Source of the DNA: Carnegiea gigantea
Taxonomy: Eukaryota; Streptophyta; Magnoliopsida; Caryophyllales; Cactaceae
Direction: 5' to 3'
NCBI GenBank assembly: GCA_029747015.1
Contig: JAKOGI010002170.1
Span: 1 to 64,000, forward strand
DNA: 64,000 nt
A model generated the notes under the pieces. It was not told the DNA's origin, made no database searches, and saw only the letters and a program-made list of their open reading frames with translations. A program made the position numbers and the translations under genes. This document shows, piece after piece, positions 46,791-56,870 of this stretch. Each line of letters starts with the position of its first letter. Position 1 is the stretch's first letter.

Positions 46791-47237
46791 TACAGCAAGG
46801 TTCCTTGGTTGATAGAAAAAAGCACCTCAGGTATGGCTCATTTTCTTGGACCCTGTTTGGCATCTTGGGCAACCAAGAAACAACACTCAGTTGCCATGTC
46901 CACAGCAGAAGCTGAATATGTTGCAGCTACTTCTTGTTATGCTCAACTACTGTGGATAAGGCAACAACTCAAAGATTTTTGTGTTGACACGGGATGCTTT
47001 CCCATATTTTGTGATAATACAAGTGCAATTAATATTTCCAAAAACCCCTGTCAACATAAAAGGACTAAACATATTGACATTCGTCACCACTTTTTGAGAG
47101 ACAATGTTAAAAAAGGCTTGGTTTCAATGAATTTCTGTGCCACTAATAAACAAATTGCTGATATTTTCACCAAGGCACTAAGTAGAGAACAGTTTGAGAG
47201 GAACAGATTGGAACTGGGTCTAATTAAAATGACTTGA
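46791..47237 (+). pseudogene. Copia D RNase H
   Basis: Begins mid-domain as DRKSTSGMAHFLGPCLASW (family: DRKSTSGxCxFLG) and runs intact to a stop at 47237: STAEAEYVAATSCYAQLLWI, FCDNTSAINISKNP, KRTKHIDIRHHFLRDNV, QIADIFTKALSREQFERNR. Catalytic acidic residues E (AEAEY) and D (CDN) are present. The N-terminal part, with the first catalytic Asp, is lost in the same deletion that removed RT, so the domain is incomplete. Confidence 0.9.
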
Positions 47238-47693
47238 GAATGCTTAATTAACCCCCAATGCTTGTCTAGTTAAAGGGCTTTTCAGGTCAAGCTTGTTGAA
47301 ATTATTGATTGCAGTCAAACTTGGAGCTATATTTAGCACATGTGTGGAATACAGCTTGTTGACACTCGTTGAGGTCTGATGATATTGCCCTTATTGTCCC
47401 ATGTTACCAAGCAATTGACTGCAGAAACAAGCACCAAGAACAGCTATGGCCACTGTTTGTCACTCTGTGCAAATCAGGTAGTTAATTCAGTTGTTGACTT
47501 TTATTGAAACGTGCGTGACTAGGAGATTTAATACTCCTCTTTTCGGTTGGAAGCAAGTACCCCCTTAACTTCCTACTTGCTCACGTCGCGCCCCAGTCAC
47601 CCAAAACCCTCTCAATTTTGCTCTCTCTCTCTCTCTCTCTCTCTCAATCCTAAACCCTAAATCTCCAAAAACTCGAGCTCCTCTTCAAAATCA
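47238..47693 (+). other. Intergenic leader of the extra copia D gene, with (CT)n and AAACCCTAA
   Basis: 456 bp between RNase H and the next ATG. It ends with (CT)12 at 47621-47644 and TAAACCCTAAA at 47651-47661, 33 bases before the ATG at 47694. CT runs and AAACCCTAA boxes are typical of 5' leaders of plant nuclear genes, so the following gene may have had its own transcription start. No convincing TATA box was found. Confidence 0.5.
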
Positions 47694-49626
47694 ATGGCAA
47701 ATTCCGGCAGCAGCAAACACAGCACCACCATGTCTCATGCCTTAGTCCCGAAGCGCCCACGCATGGCGTCGCCACCAACACCCATTGCTCTGCCCTTGTC
47801 TGCGACGGCCGCCACTGCACAAATAAGAGGTATGGGGTTTGATTCTCTACCCCCTTTGCTGATTTACTCTAAAACTTTTGGATTTTTGAAATGTCTGGAC
47901 TTGCGAACGGTGGGGCTGAAATTGGACGATGTTCCACCGGTGTTTGGATGGGATTGGAGTTGTTTGACCCCAATGTGAAACTGACTGGGTTTAAGGGTGT
48001 CTTTAAAACCAAGAAGGGTCTGGCTGAGTCTGATATGGCACGAATAGGGTCTGAACCTGTTCCTGAACTGAGGAAAATCCGAACAGGGTCTGCCCCTGTT
48101 TTCTTTGACATAATAGATGACCCCATCATAAATTTGGATCGAGTGGAAGACCTTGAGGAGACTAACAGTGATAGGTCTGAGTCAACCATAGAGGTCCTCC
48201 AACCGCAGCCCTTCCAGAAAACTAAATCAGGTGAGTGGGGGCCTAGACGTCGGTTTAAAACCACCACTTCAAAACCTGTTCCCACACCTGTTTATAGACC
48301 TCGAACCCGCAGTTCTGGTTCACTCTCTGGTTCGTCTCAGCCAAAACAAGTACCTGAACCTTCTATTGCAAAAGCCTCTGCCAATCCTACCAAAGAATCT
48401 ACCCAGTCTCCATCAGCAAAAACCCAAAACACCCAAACCAAAAGGAAAGTTGTTTCAGAACAAGTGTCAAAACAGGTGCCTGAAGAATTAGAAACCGAGG
48501 AGAATACTTCCAAACAGGTGCCTGCCTCTGCTCCATCGGTGAAGCCTTCCTCCAAAGAGTCGCATCAAAGAGAAAGGCTGCTTCTAATCAGGAGGTGCCC
48601 ATAAAAGCCAAGCCTGATGAACAGAAATCCAAGAAAGCCAAAACTACCATGCCCACAGTAGATCGAGTAGCTCATTTTCTCCAAAAGAGTGTGGTACGGG
48701 GCAAAATTATCAAAGTTGCTTATTTTCAGGAACAGGGCCTGGAGATGTTCCTGGATAAGCTTACAACCCAAGGTTAGCTCGACTTCTTTGCAAACACCCA
48801 GAGAGGGTGTTCAGTACCTGATTTAGCTGAATTCTATGCCAACTGTAATGTCGCCAACGGAGTGGTGACAAGTATGGTCAATGGGAAGGGGATACGGTTC
48901 AATGCTAAGGAATTGGGAGAAATTCTAGGAGTTCCTGCTGAGGGCTTTAGGGTGTATGTAAGGGAAAATAAGACAGTACTTGGAGCTGAAAGATTGCTTC
49001 AATTGACTCAAAGGTTGAGTCAACAACCAGGGTTGTAAACACCCAGGTCAGTTAAGAAAGGGGAGATGACACCGTGTCACCGGTTGCTCTTCTGATTCAT
49101 CATCAAGAACATCATCCCCCGTGGCCAAGGGCGTAACCTTGCAGATGCAATGGATCAATGCCTGACCGATCTCCTGGACCGGGGAGAGCAGATCAACCTA
49201 CCAGCCATCATGATCAGTCATATCTCCCGCATTGCAAACACGGCTAGAGAACATGACCTGGGGTATGGATTTCTTCTGACTTCAGTCTTTGAGCACTTTG
49301 GGGTTTCTGTGCAGAAGAAGGTAGGGGTCCAAGTGACAGATGAGATAGGAAGCAGCACCCTGATCAGTTGTGGGTTCAAGCTTGTAAAGGGTGAGACTGC
49401 TGGTTCCAAACAGGGGCCTCAAACACCCTTCACCCCTATTCCTAGTCCTTCCTTTAGTGAGCCTTCTGTTGATGCCTTGCTTCTGGACCACAACCGGTTG
49501 AAGACCGAGCTCACTGAGGTTAAAGCTGCACTTGCCGAGGAGAAGGCTCTCAATGCCAAGCGCCATGAGGATCTGATGTCAATTCTCTCCGTCCTCACAG
49601 CCAAACTCTCTTCTCCTCCACCCTGA
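47694..49626 (+). pseudogene. Extra gene of copia D: putative plant transposon protein-like (PF20167-like), broken
   Basis: Starts MANSGSSKHSTTMSHALVPK (47694), changes frame near 47890-47950 and 48560, and has in-frame stops at 48776, 49036 and near 49105. The N-terminal two thirds is a low-complexity Pro/Ser/Lys-rich chain with KR-rich runs. The C-terminal part has a recognisable block: DLAEFYANCNVANGVVTSMV, IRFNAKELGEILGVPAEGF, NIIPRGQGRNLADAMDQCLT, INLPAIMISHISRIANTARE, DLGYGFLLTSVFEHFGV and VQVTDEIGSSTL. This matches, from memory, the domain called 'putative plant transposon protein'. A short coiled coil (LKTELTEVKAALAEEKAL) closes it. Function is unknown; its place is that of the env-like gene of Sireviruses, but I see no signal peptide or membrane segment. 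Confidence 0.75.
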
Positions 49627-50085
49627 TCCTACCCTGTTCTGCCTCTCTTGATTCTCCACCCTGTTCTCAACAACTGTTTCTAGCTATCTGGTTGTGCTTT
49701 GTGCCTGACAATGGTTTTTGCTAATCTTGGTTGGATCTACTGTAATGTGTGTCATGCTTGTCTTCTTGTTGCTATTTGTTTATGCGTGACTCGGATGGCC
49801 AATATCATTACTGTACCATATACTTGAGTGTATCGCAGGTTGTCTTTCCTCCATTACCTAAGAGGTGGTGAGTGCAAATACCCTGCTTCTCTTGTTTGAC
49901 CTGACCACCCTTTTTCGATGATGTCAAAAGGGGGAAGATGGGGATGACCAGGATCACTTCAGTTTGACCTAGCGTCAGTTGACTTCTCAAAACAAAAAGG
50001 GGGAAGATGGGCTTGACGATGAACGTTTTATCTTGAAACCTGCTTTTGCCTTTTATGTCAATATGGCCATTTGGTTTGTCATCAT
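49627..50085 (+). other. Copia D 3' region with repeated polypurine tracts
   Basis: Non-coding. Purine tracts AAAAGGGGGAAGATGGGG (49926-49943) and AAAAAGGGGGAAGATGGG (49994-50011) are near-copies of each other and resemble the tract next to the LTR. CTGTTC motifs are frequent between 49630 and 49680. Confidence 0.8.
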
Positions 50086-50100
50086 CAAAAAGGGAGAAAT
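50086..50100 (+). other. Copia D polypurine tract
   Basis: CAAAAAGGGAGAAAT directly before the 3' LTR, the expected primer for plus-strand DNA synthesis. Confidence 0.85.
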
Positions 50101-51680
50101 TGTTGGGAAATTGTTGACCCCATCATTATGTAATGTAAGGTTTTGATGATAACAAACACAAATGGACTATACACTTGAGTGTGTTGATCGAACAGGTTCC
50201 AAATACTGTTTGAAAAACTTTGAAATTGCTTGATTAACCATGGTCGAGAACAGGTCTTAAGAATAGGTTCTCAGAACAGCTGAATGGCAAAGAACTTAAA
50301 GTACATCAAAGACATGGAGTACTCAAGGAACAGCTCAGGAAACAGTTCTGAGTAACATCGTAGCAACAGGTCTTAAGAACAGTTCCTCAGAACAGCTGAA
50401 TGGAAAAGAACTTAAAGCACATCAAAGACATGAAGAACTTCAGGAACAGTTCAGGAAACAGTTCTGAGTAACACCACAGTATTGAAGTAACAAGTCAAGA
50501 TCCTATAGATGCTGTCCGGTGGATTCAACAAGAGTCTTGGTCTGTTATAGGTTTTATTTTCTTAGATTCTTGTTAATATGCCACTTGGAAGAACTCGATT
50601 TAACATTACCTTGAATGATTTTTAAGAACACTGTCTCAGATCAGTTCTGAGATCAGGGTTCAGACTGTTTTCAAGCCAAAACGATTTTTCACAGTTTTTT
50701 CCAAATCTTGGGCTGACGTTTTTGAAAATATTTGAGATAAATTTTCTGTTATCATTAAACCCAGGATAAGTTAATCTTTGGCTTTGAAAATATATTGTGG
50801 AGATTTTGAGTCTAGCTTTTAAAGGAAATCTTTTACAAAATAAATCAAACTCTTATTTTTGGAATATAAGATAGGAAATTTCAAGATTTGGCAACTGAAA
50901 ATATTAGTCACTTTCCATAATCTTTTTAGGAGCAAAAAGATCTTATACTTGTGGATCAAGCACACAAAAAGATCTTGTTGCCCTCTACTATTTAAGGAGC
51001 TTCTCCACCTCCTCATTGAATATACACGCACGGTTTTATACACGGCTTGCACACGATTTCATAAATTTTTGAGAAAGCTTTTTGCATGGTTTTTTTAGGG
51101 ATTTAACTTGCAAATCATATTTTCTGAAAAACCTTCAAAGTGTGTGTGAAAATTGAGTCATCTTCCTTGGCATACTAGGAGCAAAATTGTACCTTACATT
51201 CACTTAGTTAGAAGCACAAAAGTAAGGTGTTTTTATTCTCTTCTTTCATCAAAGTGAGAGTTGAGTGTGTCCAAACCTAGGGAGGCTTTGGACGTGTGTA
51301 ATTCGTCTTGGGGAGACGATTACGTGAGTGTGTCCAAGTCTGGGAGACTAGGACGTGGTGTGTAACTAGTCTAGGGTAGACAGTTACGTGTGTTGCAATT
51401 GTAACAGTGAAGGTTACCTTTGTAACATGTTTAGCCCATTTAGTGGAAGTGTGTGAAAATCCTACAGGGGTAGGGCGTGGTTTTTGCCTCGGTTGGGCTC
51501 GAGGTGTTTCCACGTAAAAATCTTGTGTTCTCATCTTTCAATTATTTCGCTATTTTACACTTTCTGTGCACGTTACAAACAGTCTGTCCAAATAAGTTCC
51601 AAGTCTGTTCCCAGAAACTACGAAAATCTGCCAACACAATTCACCCCCCCTCTTGTGTTAGTGTACTCTCAATTCTAACA
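50101..51680 (+). repeat. Copia D 3' LTR
   Basis: TGTTGGGAAATTG ... TCAATTCTAACA, 1580 bp. Differences from the 5' LTR are mostly single transitions plus a one-base change in a T run. It contains the 116-bp tandem pair (50249-50480). Confidence 0.95.
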
Positions 51681-51685
51681 ATACT

Positions 51686-52570
51686 CATCTTCAGTTGTGA
51701 TTTTTAGATCTAACTCACTAGCATTCTCAACTTCTTCACCCTCTTCAAACTCAGAGTCATTAAAAGGAGCGAGTGGATCGGTAGAAATTAGGACATCCTC
51801 AATGACATTTCTAAGTGAGCTAAATTTAGGTTCAAGGTTAGGGGATAGAGACACAGAGTGGTCACTCTCTTGTTCTAGGCTAGGAAAAGAAATATCATCA
51901 TGTAAATGGGGCCTAGCAAGATAAGAGGACTAAAAATCATCAAAAAGACTAACTTCAGGTTTAGAAAATTCTAAACTAGAGTCAGGCTTATTATAATCAT
52001 CCCTATTCTGATTCAAACTGCGAGAATATTCAAGAATTCTGTCTTTTATATTCTCTACCATTTTATCAGTCATTTTATTTGTTGTCTTTTCAAGACTTTA
52101 CACATATAGCATCCACATAATCACGATAGGGACAATTATAAGCATTTTGATTAGAAAACTCACAATAATCACACAAAATAGGGGGCACACATTAGTAATG
52201 TTGTTGATCATATGAATCTATAAAGTGATCTTGGTGGTGATGATTAGCAGGAAAAACATACTTGCCATGAGTAGGGTGTCCTAAGGTCCCTCCAGCTTAT
52301 TCAAACTCACAAATCCCAAGTTAAGTGTTCAGAAAAACCCCAAACCTCATCTTGAGTTCTTGACAATAATTCTAATACACCTCTAGGACACAAAGACTCG
52401 ACATGATCTCGGAATTCAATATTCAGACCCACAGTAATGACCTTACAAATTTTTCATTTTTGAAAACTTTGGTTCAACTAAGCATGATAGTCATTAAGTC
52501 TCGATAGATAACTCTAAAAAGGTTCATGCTCAAATTGTGGGAAATTAAAAATTGGTGTTCTCGAAACTCT
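51686..52570 (-). pseudogene. Gypsy C gag, N-terminal fragment with zinc knuckle-like motif
   Basis: Minus-strand readings, in shifting frames, recover FEHEPF, YLSRLNDYHA, LNQSFQK, ITVGLNIEFRDHVESLCPRG, LELLSRTQDEVW (52560-52330), then PPILCDYCEFSNQNAYNCPY (about 52180-52120), ICVKS, MVENIKDRILEYSRSLNQNR, PDSSLEFSKPEVSLFDDF and an acidic tail up to the copia D target duplication. This gag type is common in plant gypsy elements of the Tat/Athila group and their non-autonomous derivatives. Several stops are present. Confidence 0.75.
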
Positions 52571-53448
52571 TTTTGCAATTTTAAGAAATTTTCAATTCTT
52601 TTTTTAGATTTTCAATTTTATTTCAATTTTTTAAGGTTTTTTTTAAAGGGGCGAATCAATGACTCTAGCATACTAATTCAAAACTAATTCCTAAAACAAA
52701 AACAAGACATTTAAATAATCAAATCAACAAAACAAAATAAACTAACAAAAATAAAACTATATTACCAAAGAAAAGAAAAACCAAAAGGACTTAAAAAACA
52801 AGAAGTAACCTAGCACAAGAAAATCGAAAAGAAGCACAAACATAAAGCACAAGCATCATTCTCTTTTCCTAAATTTTTTTTGACACACAAAATAAAAAAC
52901 AGAAAATAAGCTAACAAGAACAAAAACAGAAAACACCACCTAAATTAAAACAAAATAGAAAATAAACTAAACCCTAAACAAGCAAAAGCTACAATTAAAA
53001 CAAAAAATCAAACTCCAAAATCAAAGCACTATACGCAAAAAATTCAGCACAATCATAAGGAACATGAATAAATTTTTTCTCAATTTTTTTGGTCCCAAAA
53101 CAGTGCAAAAAAATTAGAACACAAAATTATGTCCAGAAATTGCTAAAAATTCCATAAATGTCCAACAATTCACAAAAAAATCATCTAGACTCTAAAAATC
53201 CCTAAGAATCTACTAAAATATCAAAACAACAAAATCAGCACTACATTAGCCCAGAAAAAATCCAAACAGAAACTAAAAATTCAAAAAAAAAACTGCACTA
53301 ATGATTTTTTTTTTTTAATCAATTCTAGTTCTTACCCCAATGATAATCTGCTAATACCAATTAAACTAGTTAGAGCAAATAAACTAAACTACTTGAAGCA
53401 AATAAAGTAAGCAATCAACAATTAAAATAAGTAACCAATTTCAACACC
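52571..53448 (-). other. Gypsy C untranslated leader
   Basis: Strongly A-rich on the plus strand, with no frame, lying between the PBS and gag. A 10-base T run is at 53309-53318. Confidence 0.55.
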
Positions 53449-53449
53449 A

Positions 53450-53467
53450 TCCTTGGCAATAACATCA
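53450..53467 (-). other. Gypsy C primer-binding site, decayed
   Basis: On the minus strand TGATGTTATTGCCAAGGA, a few bases after the 5' LTR. It corresponds to TGGCGCCGTTGCCGGGGA, with most differences being transitions. Confidence 0.7.
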
Positions 53468-53473
53468 AAAACT

Positions 53474-54575
53474 TGTTGTATCTCAAGAACTGTAAAAGTA
53501 AACCACAAGTGTACAGCCGTGGTTGTAACACTTTACGGGTTGTCTAGATAGATGGGTTAAATTTAATCACTAGTATTAAACTACTAAACTAATCTAAAAT
53601 AATCTAACTAAAACTAATTTCCAATAATTGCAAGTAGCCTCACAAAAACCCTAATCTAAATCTTTAATTTAAAATAAAAACTATAAGAGAGAAGAAAGAA
53701 ATTACCTTGACTACTTAGCCTTACTAGATGTAGAAAATTCGAATCTTAAATGACAAATCACCTCGAGACTTCAATATCCACCATTGACTTGAAAGAGTGA
53801 TAAAGATTGAAACTTTGAATGAAAAAGAATTTTTGGGAGGACTAAAATTAAAACTAATGAACTTCTATTGAAATTAAAAGTAGAAAACTTTGAATTGAAA
53901 GTAGAACTAGAAAAATTAAATTAAAACTAGAATTAGAAAAATTGAAACTAGAACAAGAATTTGAAACTAAATTCAACTTGAAAGAATTCCTGCAATTGCA
54001 ATAATCTCTCAACTGTAAAACTAATGTATAAGAGAGAGGGATAGAAATTGATGATTTACAAGTGCCCCCAAGACCCCTATTTATACTAGTGCCAACCCCT
54101 CCCGCCCCCCCCCCAAAATGATTTTCCTAATTATACTAGAATACAATTTGCAATTCTCCTAATCATACTCTATTACCCAATTATTCTCCCAATCGTATTG
54201 GACATTTTTCACAGTTAGGTGAGGATATGGGTTGCTAGCTTAGGAACGGACTAGGCACTGACTTGGAAGGGAGCTGGGCTTCGCATGCTGGTTCACAGGA
54301 GGTAAGTCAGTAGGCCCAACGAGCTGGGTCAAGCAAATGAATCTTTTCGCTTCTTCCAATTGGATCGGGTTGCATGAACAGGCCCACTTAGGTTGGCTTG
54401 ATGTGTATTATCTTGATTTCCATCTCTTATCGTGTGTCTTTTATACCCATTATTTTATTAAATCTTTATTTCCTACAAAATCACAAAACTCAAATAAAAA
54501 CTATAAATAATCTCGATTACGAGTAAAAACTAAGGGATTAGAAGTGCTTAACAGGACACTTTTGGTGCCCAAATA
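53474..54575 (-). repeat. Gypsy C 5' LTR
   Basis: Aligns with 33750-34838. On the minus strand it starts TATTTGGGCACCAAAAG (TG mutated to TA) and ends GAGATACAACA. Confidence 0.9.
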
Positions 54576-54580
54576 GTTCC

Positions 54581-55800
54581 CACAATGCTATAATAAAGAT
54601 GCACATCATGAAATGGGTCACCCAAAGAAGACAACTGTTTTCCATCTTCGGCCGATGATGAGATAACATTCGCACCATCCATGTTAGCATGTGACAAAAT
54701 ATCCAGGATATACTTAGACTGTGAAAGAATCCTCTTGGGCTTCAACCTCTATGCTAAGAAAGAAATGAAGCGAACCAAGATCTTAAAGAGAAAAAGTGGT
54801 ATTAAGTTGAGAAACAAAGAGTTAATAAAGCTCAAGTCACTTCTTGTAGCAATTAAATCATTAATGTAGACCAAAATGATGCTAATATGAGCATCATGCT
54901 GTCGAATAAATAGAGATGAATCAGCGTAACAATTCTTGAACTCATGTTTAAAGAGGAAGGAGCGAAGACGATGGAACCATTCCCATGGAGCTTGCTTGAG
55001 GCCATACAATTCATTATTTAGACGACACACATGAGTAGGAAATTAGGATTCTGAAAACCTGGAGGTTGGGTCATGAAAACTTCTTCTCTATTAAGAAAGG
55101 CGTTGTTCACATCAAGTTGCCAAAGAGGCCATTTTTGCGAAAGAGCAAGAGTTAGAACAACTCGAATCGTTGTTGGCTTCACCACCGAGCTAAAAGTGTC
55201 CAAAAAAATCAATGCCTTCCCTTTGATGACACCTAAGAACAACTAGTCGGGCCTTATATCATTCAATAGAACCATTGGCTCGATTTCTGACTTTATACAC
55301 CCGTTTACACATATGAACATTGGCGTTGGCAAAAGGAGAAATTAGATCTCATGTATTTGGTCATAAGAGCATTGTATTCTGCATGCATGGCATTACGCCA
55401 ATGAGAATGTTTGGAAGCTGCAGTGTATGATTGACGTTCCTCATCAACAACTGGGATAGGAGGTAAGGGATGTTTAGTAGCAAGATGAGCTTTTGGTTTA
55501 AGAAAATTAGTCTTAGATCGTGTTACCATAGAATGGGTTGATAATGGAGCAATGGAAAAAGCATGAGGGAAGGATGCAATACCTATTTGAATTGAAGAGG
55601 TGCGCTGTCTTGTGGTCTCACTAGGAGAACAATTTATGGTCAAAGAATCTCCAGTAGGTGTTGTACATGGAGTGGGTAGAGGTGTTAAGGAGTTAAAGTT
55701 GGCTGAAGAAGAGGAGAGCTCAAAATTAGTGATAGGTGGCATAGCTGTAGTAGGATATGTATTAGAATTACTGGAGGTAGAGGTGGAATGGGACGTTACA
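54581..55800 (-). pseudogene. Copia B linker and reverse transcriptase remnant
   Basis: Minus strand: a Ser/Thr/Pro-rich linker, HSMVTRSK, SHWRNAMHAEYNALM, then [83 protein letters not shown] and SQSKYILDILSHANMDGAN, HDVHLYYSIVGT. The catalytic Y-V-D-D reads Y-I-N-D, losing one Asp. The chain stops at the gypsy C insertion (54580). It resumes at 33744. Confidence 0.9.
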
Positions 55801-56870
55801 ACAAATTACTGTAAGGAAATTGAGTTTCGTCAAATATAACATGCCGAGAAATATACATGATACTAGTGGTCCATTAATAACATAAATATCCATTGTGTTT
55901 GGAGCTATACCCTAAAAAAACATGATGCTCATTTATTATATGGCCCAAGAAATGGATAGCACAAGCACCCAAAAATCTTAAGAAATGATAATCGAGAATG
56001 CGACCATACAGAGCTTGAAACAGTGATTTATGATCAAGTGTGGGCATGACAAGTCGATTTCTGAGATAGACAGGGGTATGAAAAGCAAATTCTCAAAAAT
56101 GCAAGGGAAGAGAGGCATGAGCAAGAACAGACAACCCTTTTTCAACAATATCTCGATGGTGGTGTTCAGTTGTACCATTTTGAGCTTGTGTATGGGGACA
56201 AGAGACCCGATGGATAATACCCAAATTCTCAACAAAGGAGGAGACTTTTTTATACTCACCACCCTAATCAATTTAAAGGGACTTTATTCGAGTGTCAAAT
56301 TGGGTTTCTACCATAGCTTTAAATTTCTAAAACACATCAAACACTTCTAATTTTTGTTAAGAAAATAAATCCAACTAAATTTAGAATAGTCATCGATCAT
56401 CGATGAAATGAACAAAATAATGATAATTATTGAATGAGCAAATAGGAGTAGGACCCTATACATCTGAATAAACAAGTTCAAAGGGAAAAGAAGACCGAAC
56501 ATGAGAATTGACTAAAGGGAGACGATGACTATTGTCTATTTGACAAGGACCACATACTAACTCTAAAGTATTATTGCTCACAGGTAGATGAACATCCATA
56601 ACCAATTTTCTAGTAATTTTGTTACCACGATGATCGAGTCTATTGTGCCATCCTCGAAGAGAAGTGCATTCCCTTACAAGTGGCATGGGCTGGGAAAAGT
56701 TTGAGTTGTGGGGAGTTTATAGAAATCATGTTCAAGCGTGCCCTTTATGAGATTTTTGCCTTGTAGATCCTTTATAAAACAATACATAGGTTGAAAATCA
56801 AGAATCACATTATTATCAGCTGTAAATTCAGAAACATTAAAAGCTTTTTGGTATAGAAGAAGCATGGAAG
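55801..56870 (-). pseudogene. Copia B integrase remnant
   Basis: Minus strand: ECTSLRGWHNRLDHRGNKIT and VCGPCQIDNSHRLP (the HHCC-type zinc region; the second His context is RLDHRG instead of RLGHPS), FELVYSDV (first D), FDTRIKSL.IDxGGEY (second D), AQNGTTEHHHRDIVEKGLSV (E), FLGACAIHFLGH and GYSSKHNGYLCY. Stops at several former Trp or Gln codons and short frameshifts. Confidence 0.85.

Larger units (their letters stand above)
41634..51680 (+). mobile_element. Copia D: Sirevirus-like Ty1/copia retrotransposon (10.0 kb), RT deleted
   Basis: LTRs of 1581 and 1580 bp, perfect target duplication ATACT (41629-41633 and 51681-51685), tRNA-Met PBS, polypurine tract. Internal order: gag with coiled coil and zinc knuckle, protease, integrase, then a deletion removing reverse transcriptase, RNase H, an extra gene, 3' region with several purine tracts. 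Long gag with coiled coil, extra gene after pol and multiple purine tracts point to the Sirevirus lineage. The LTRs differ at about 20 positions by eye (near 1.3%), so it is the youngest insertion here. It lies in gypsy C gag. Confidence 0.92.
33750..54575 (-). mobile_element. Gypsy C: gag-only Ty3/gypsy-type LTR element with two nested insertions
   Basis: LTRs of about 1.1 kb (33750-34838 and 53474-54575) share their whole length. They are flanked by GTTTC (33745-33749) and GTTCC (54576-54580), a probable 5-bp duplication with one mismatch, and sit inside copia B between RT and RNase H. PBS and purine tract are in the gypsy positions. Coding remnants are gag only; no protease, RT or integrase is found between gag and the 3' LTR, so it is a non-autonomous derivative. 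It is split by RTE (36417-41418) and by copia D (41634-51680). LTR divergence in the first 220 bp is about 9% by eye. Confidence 0.88.
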
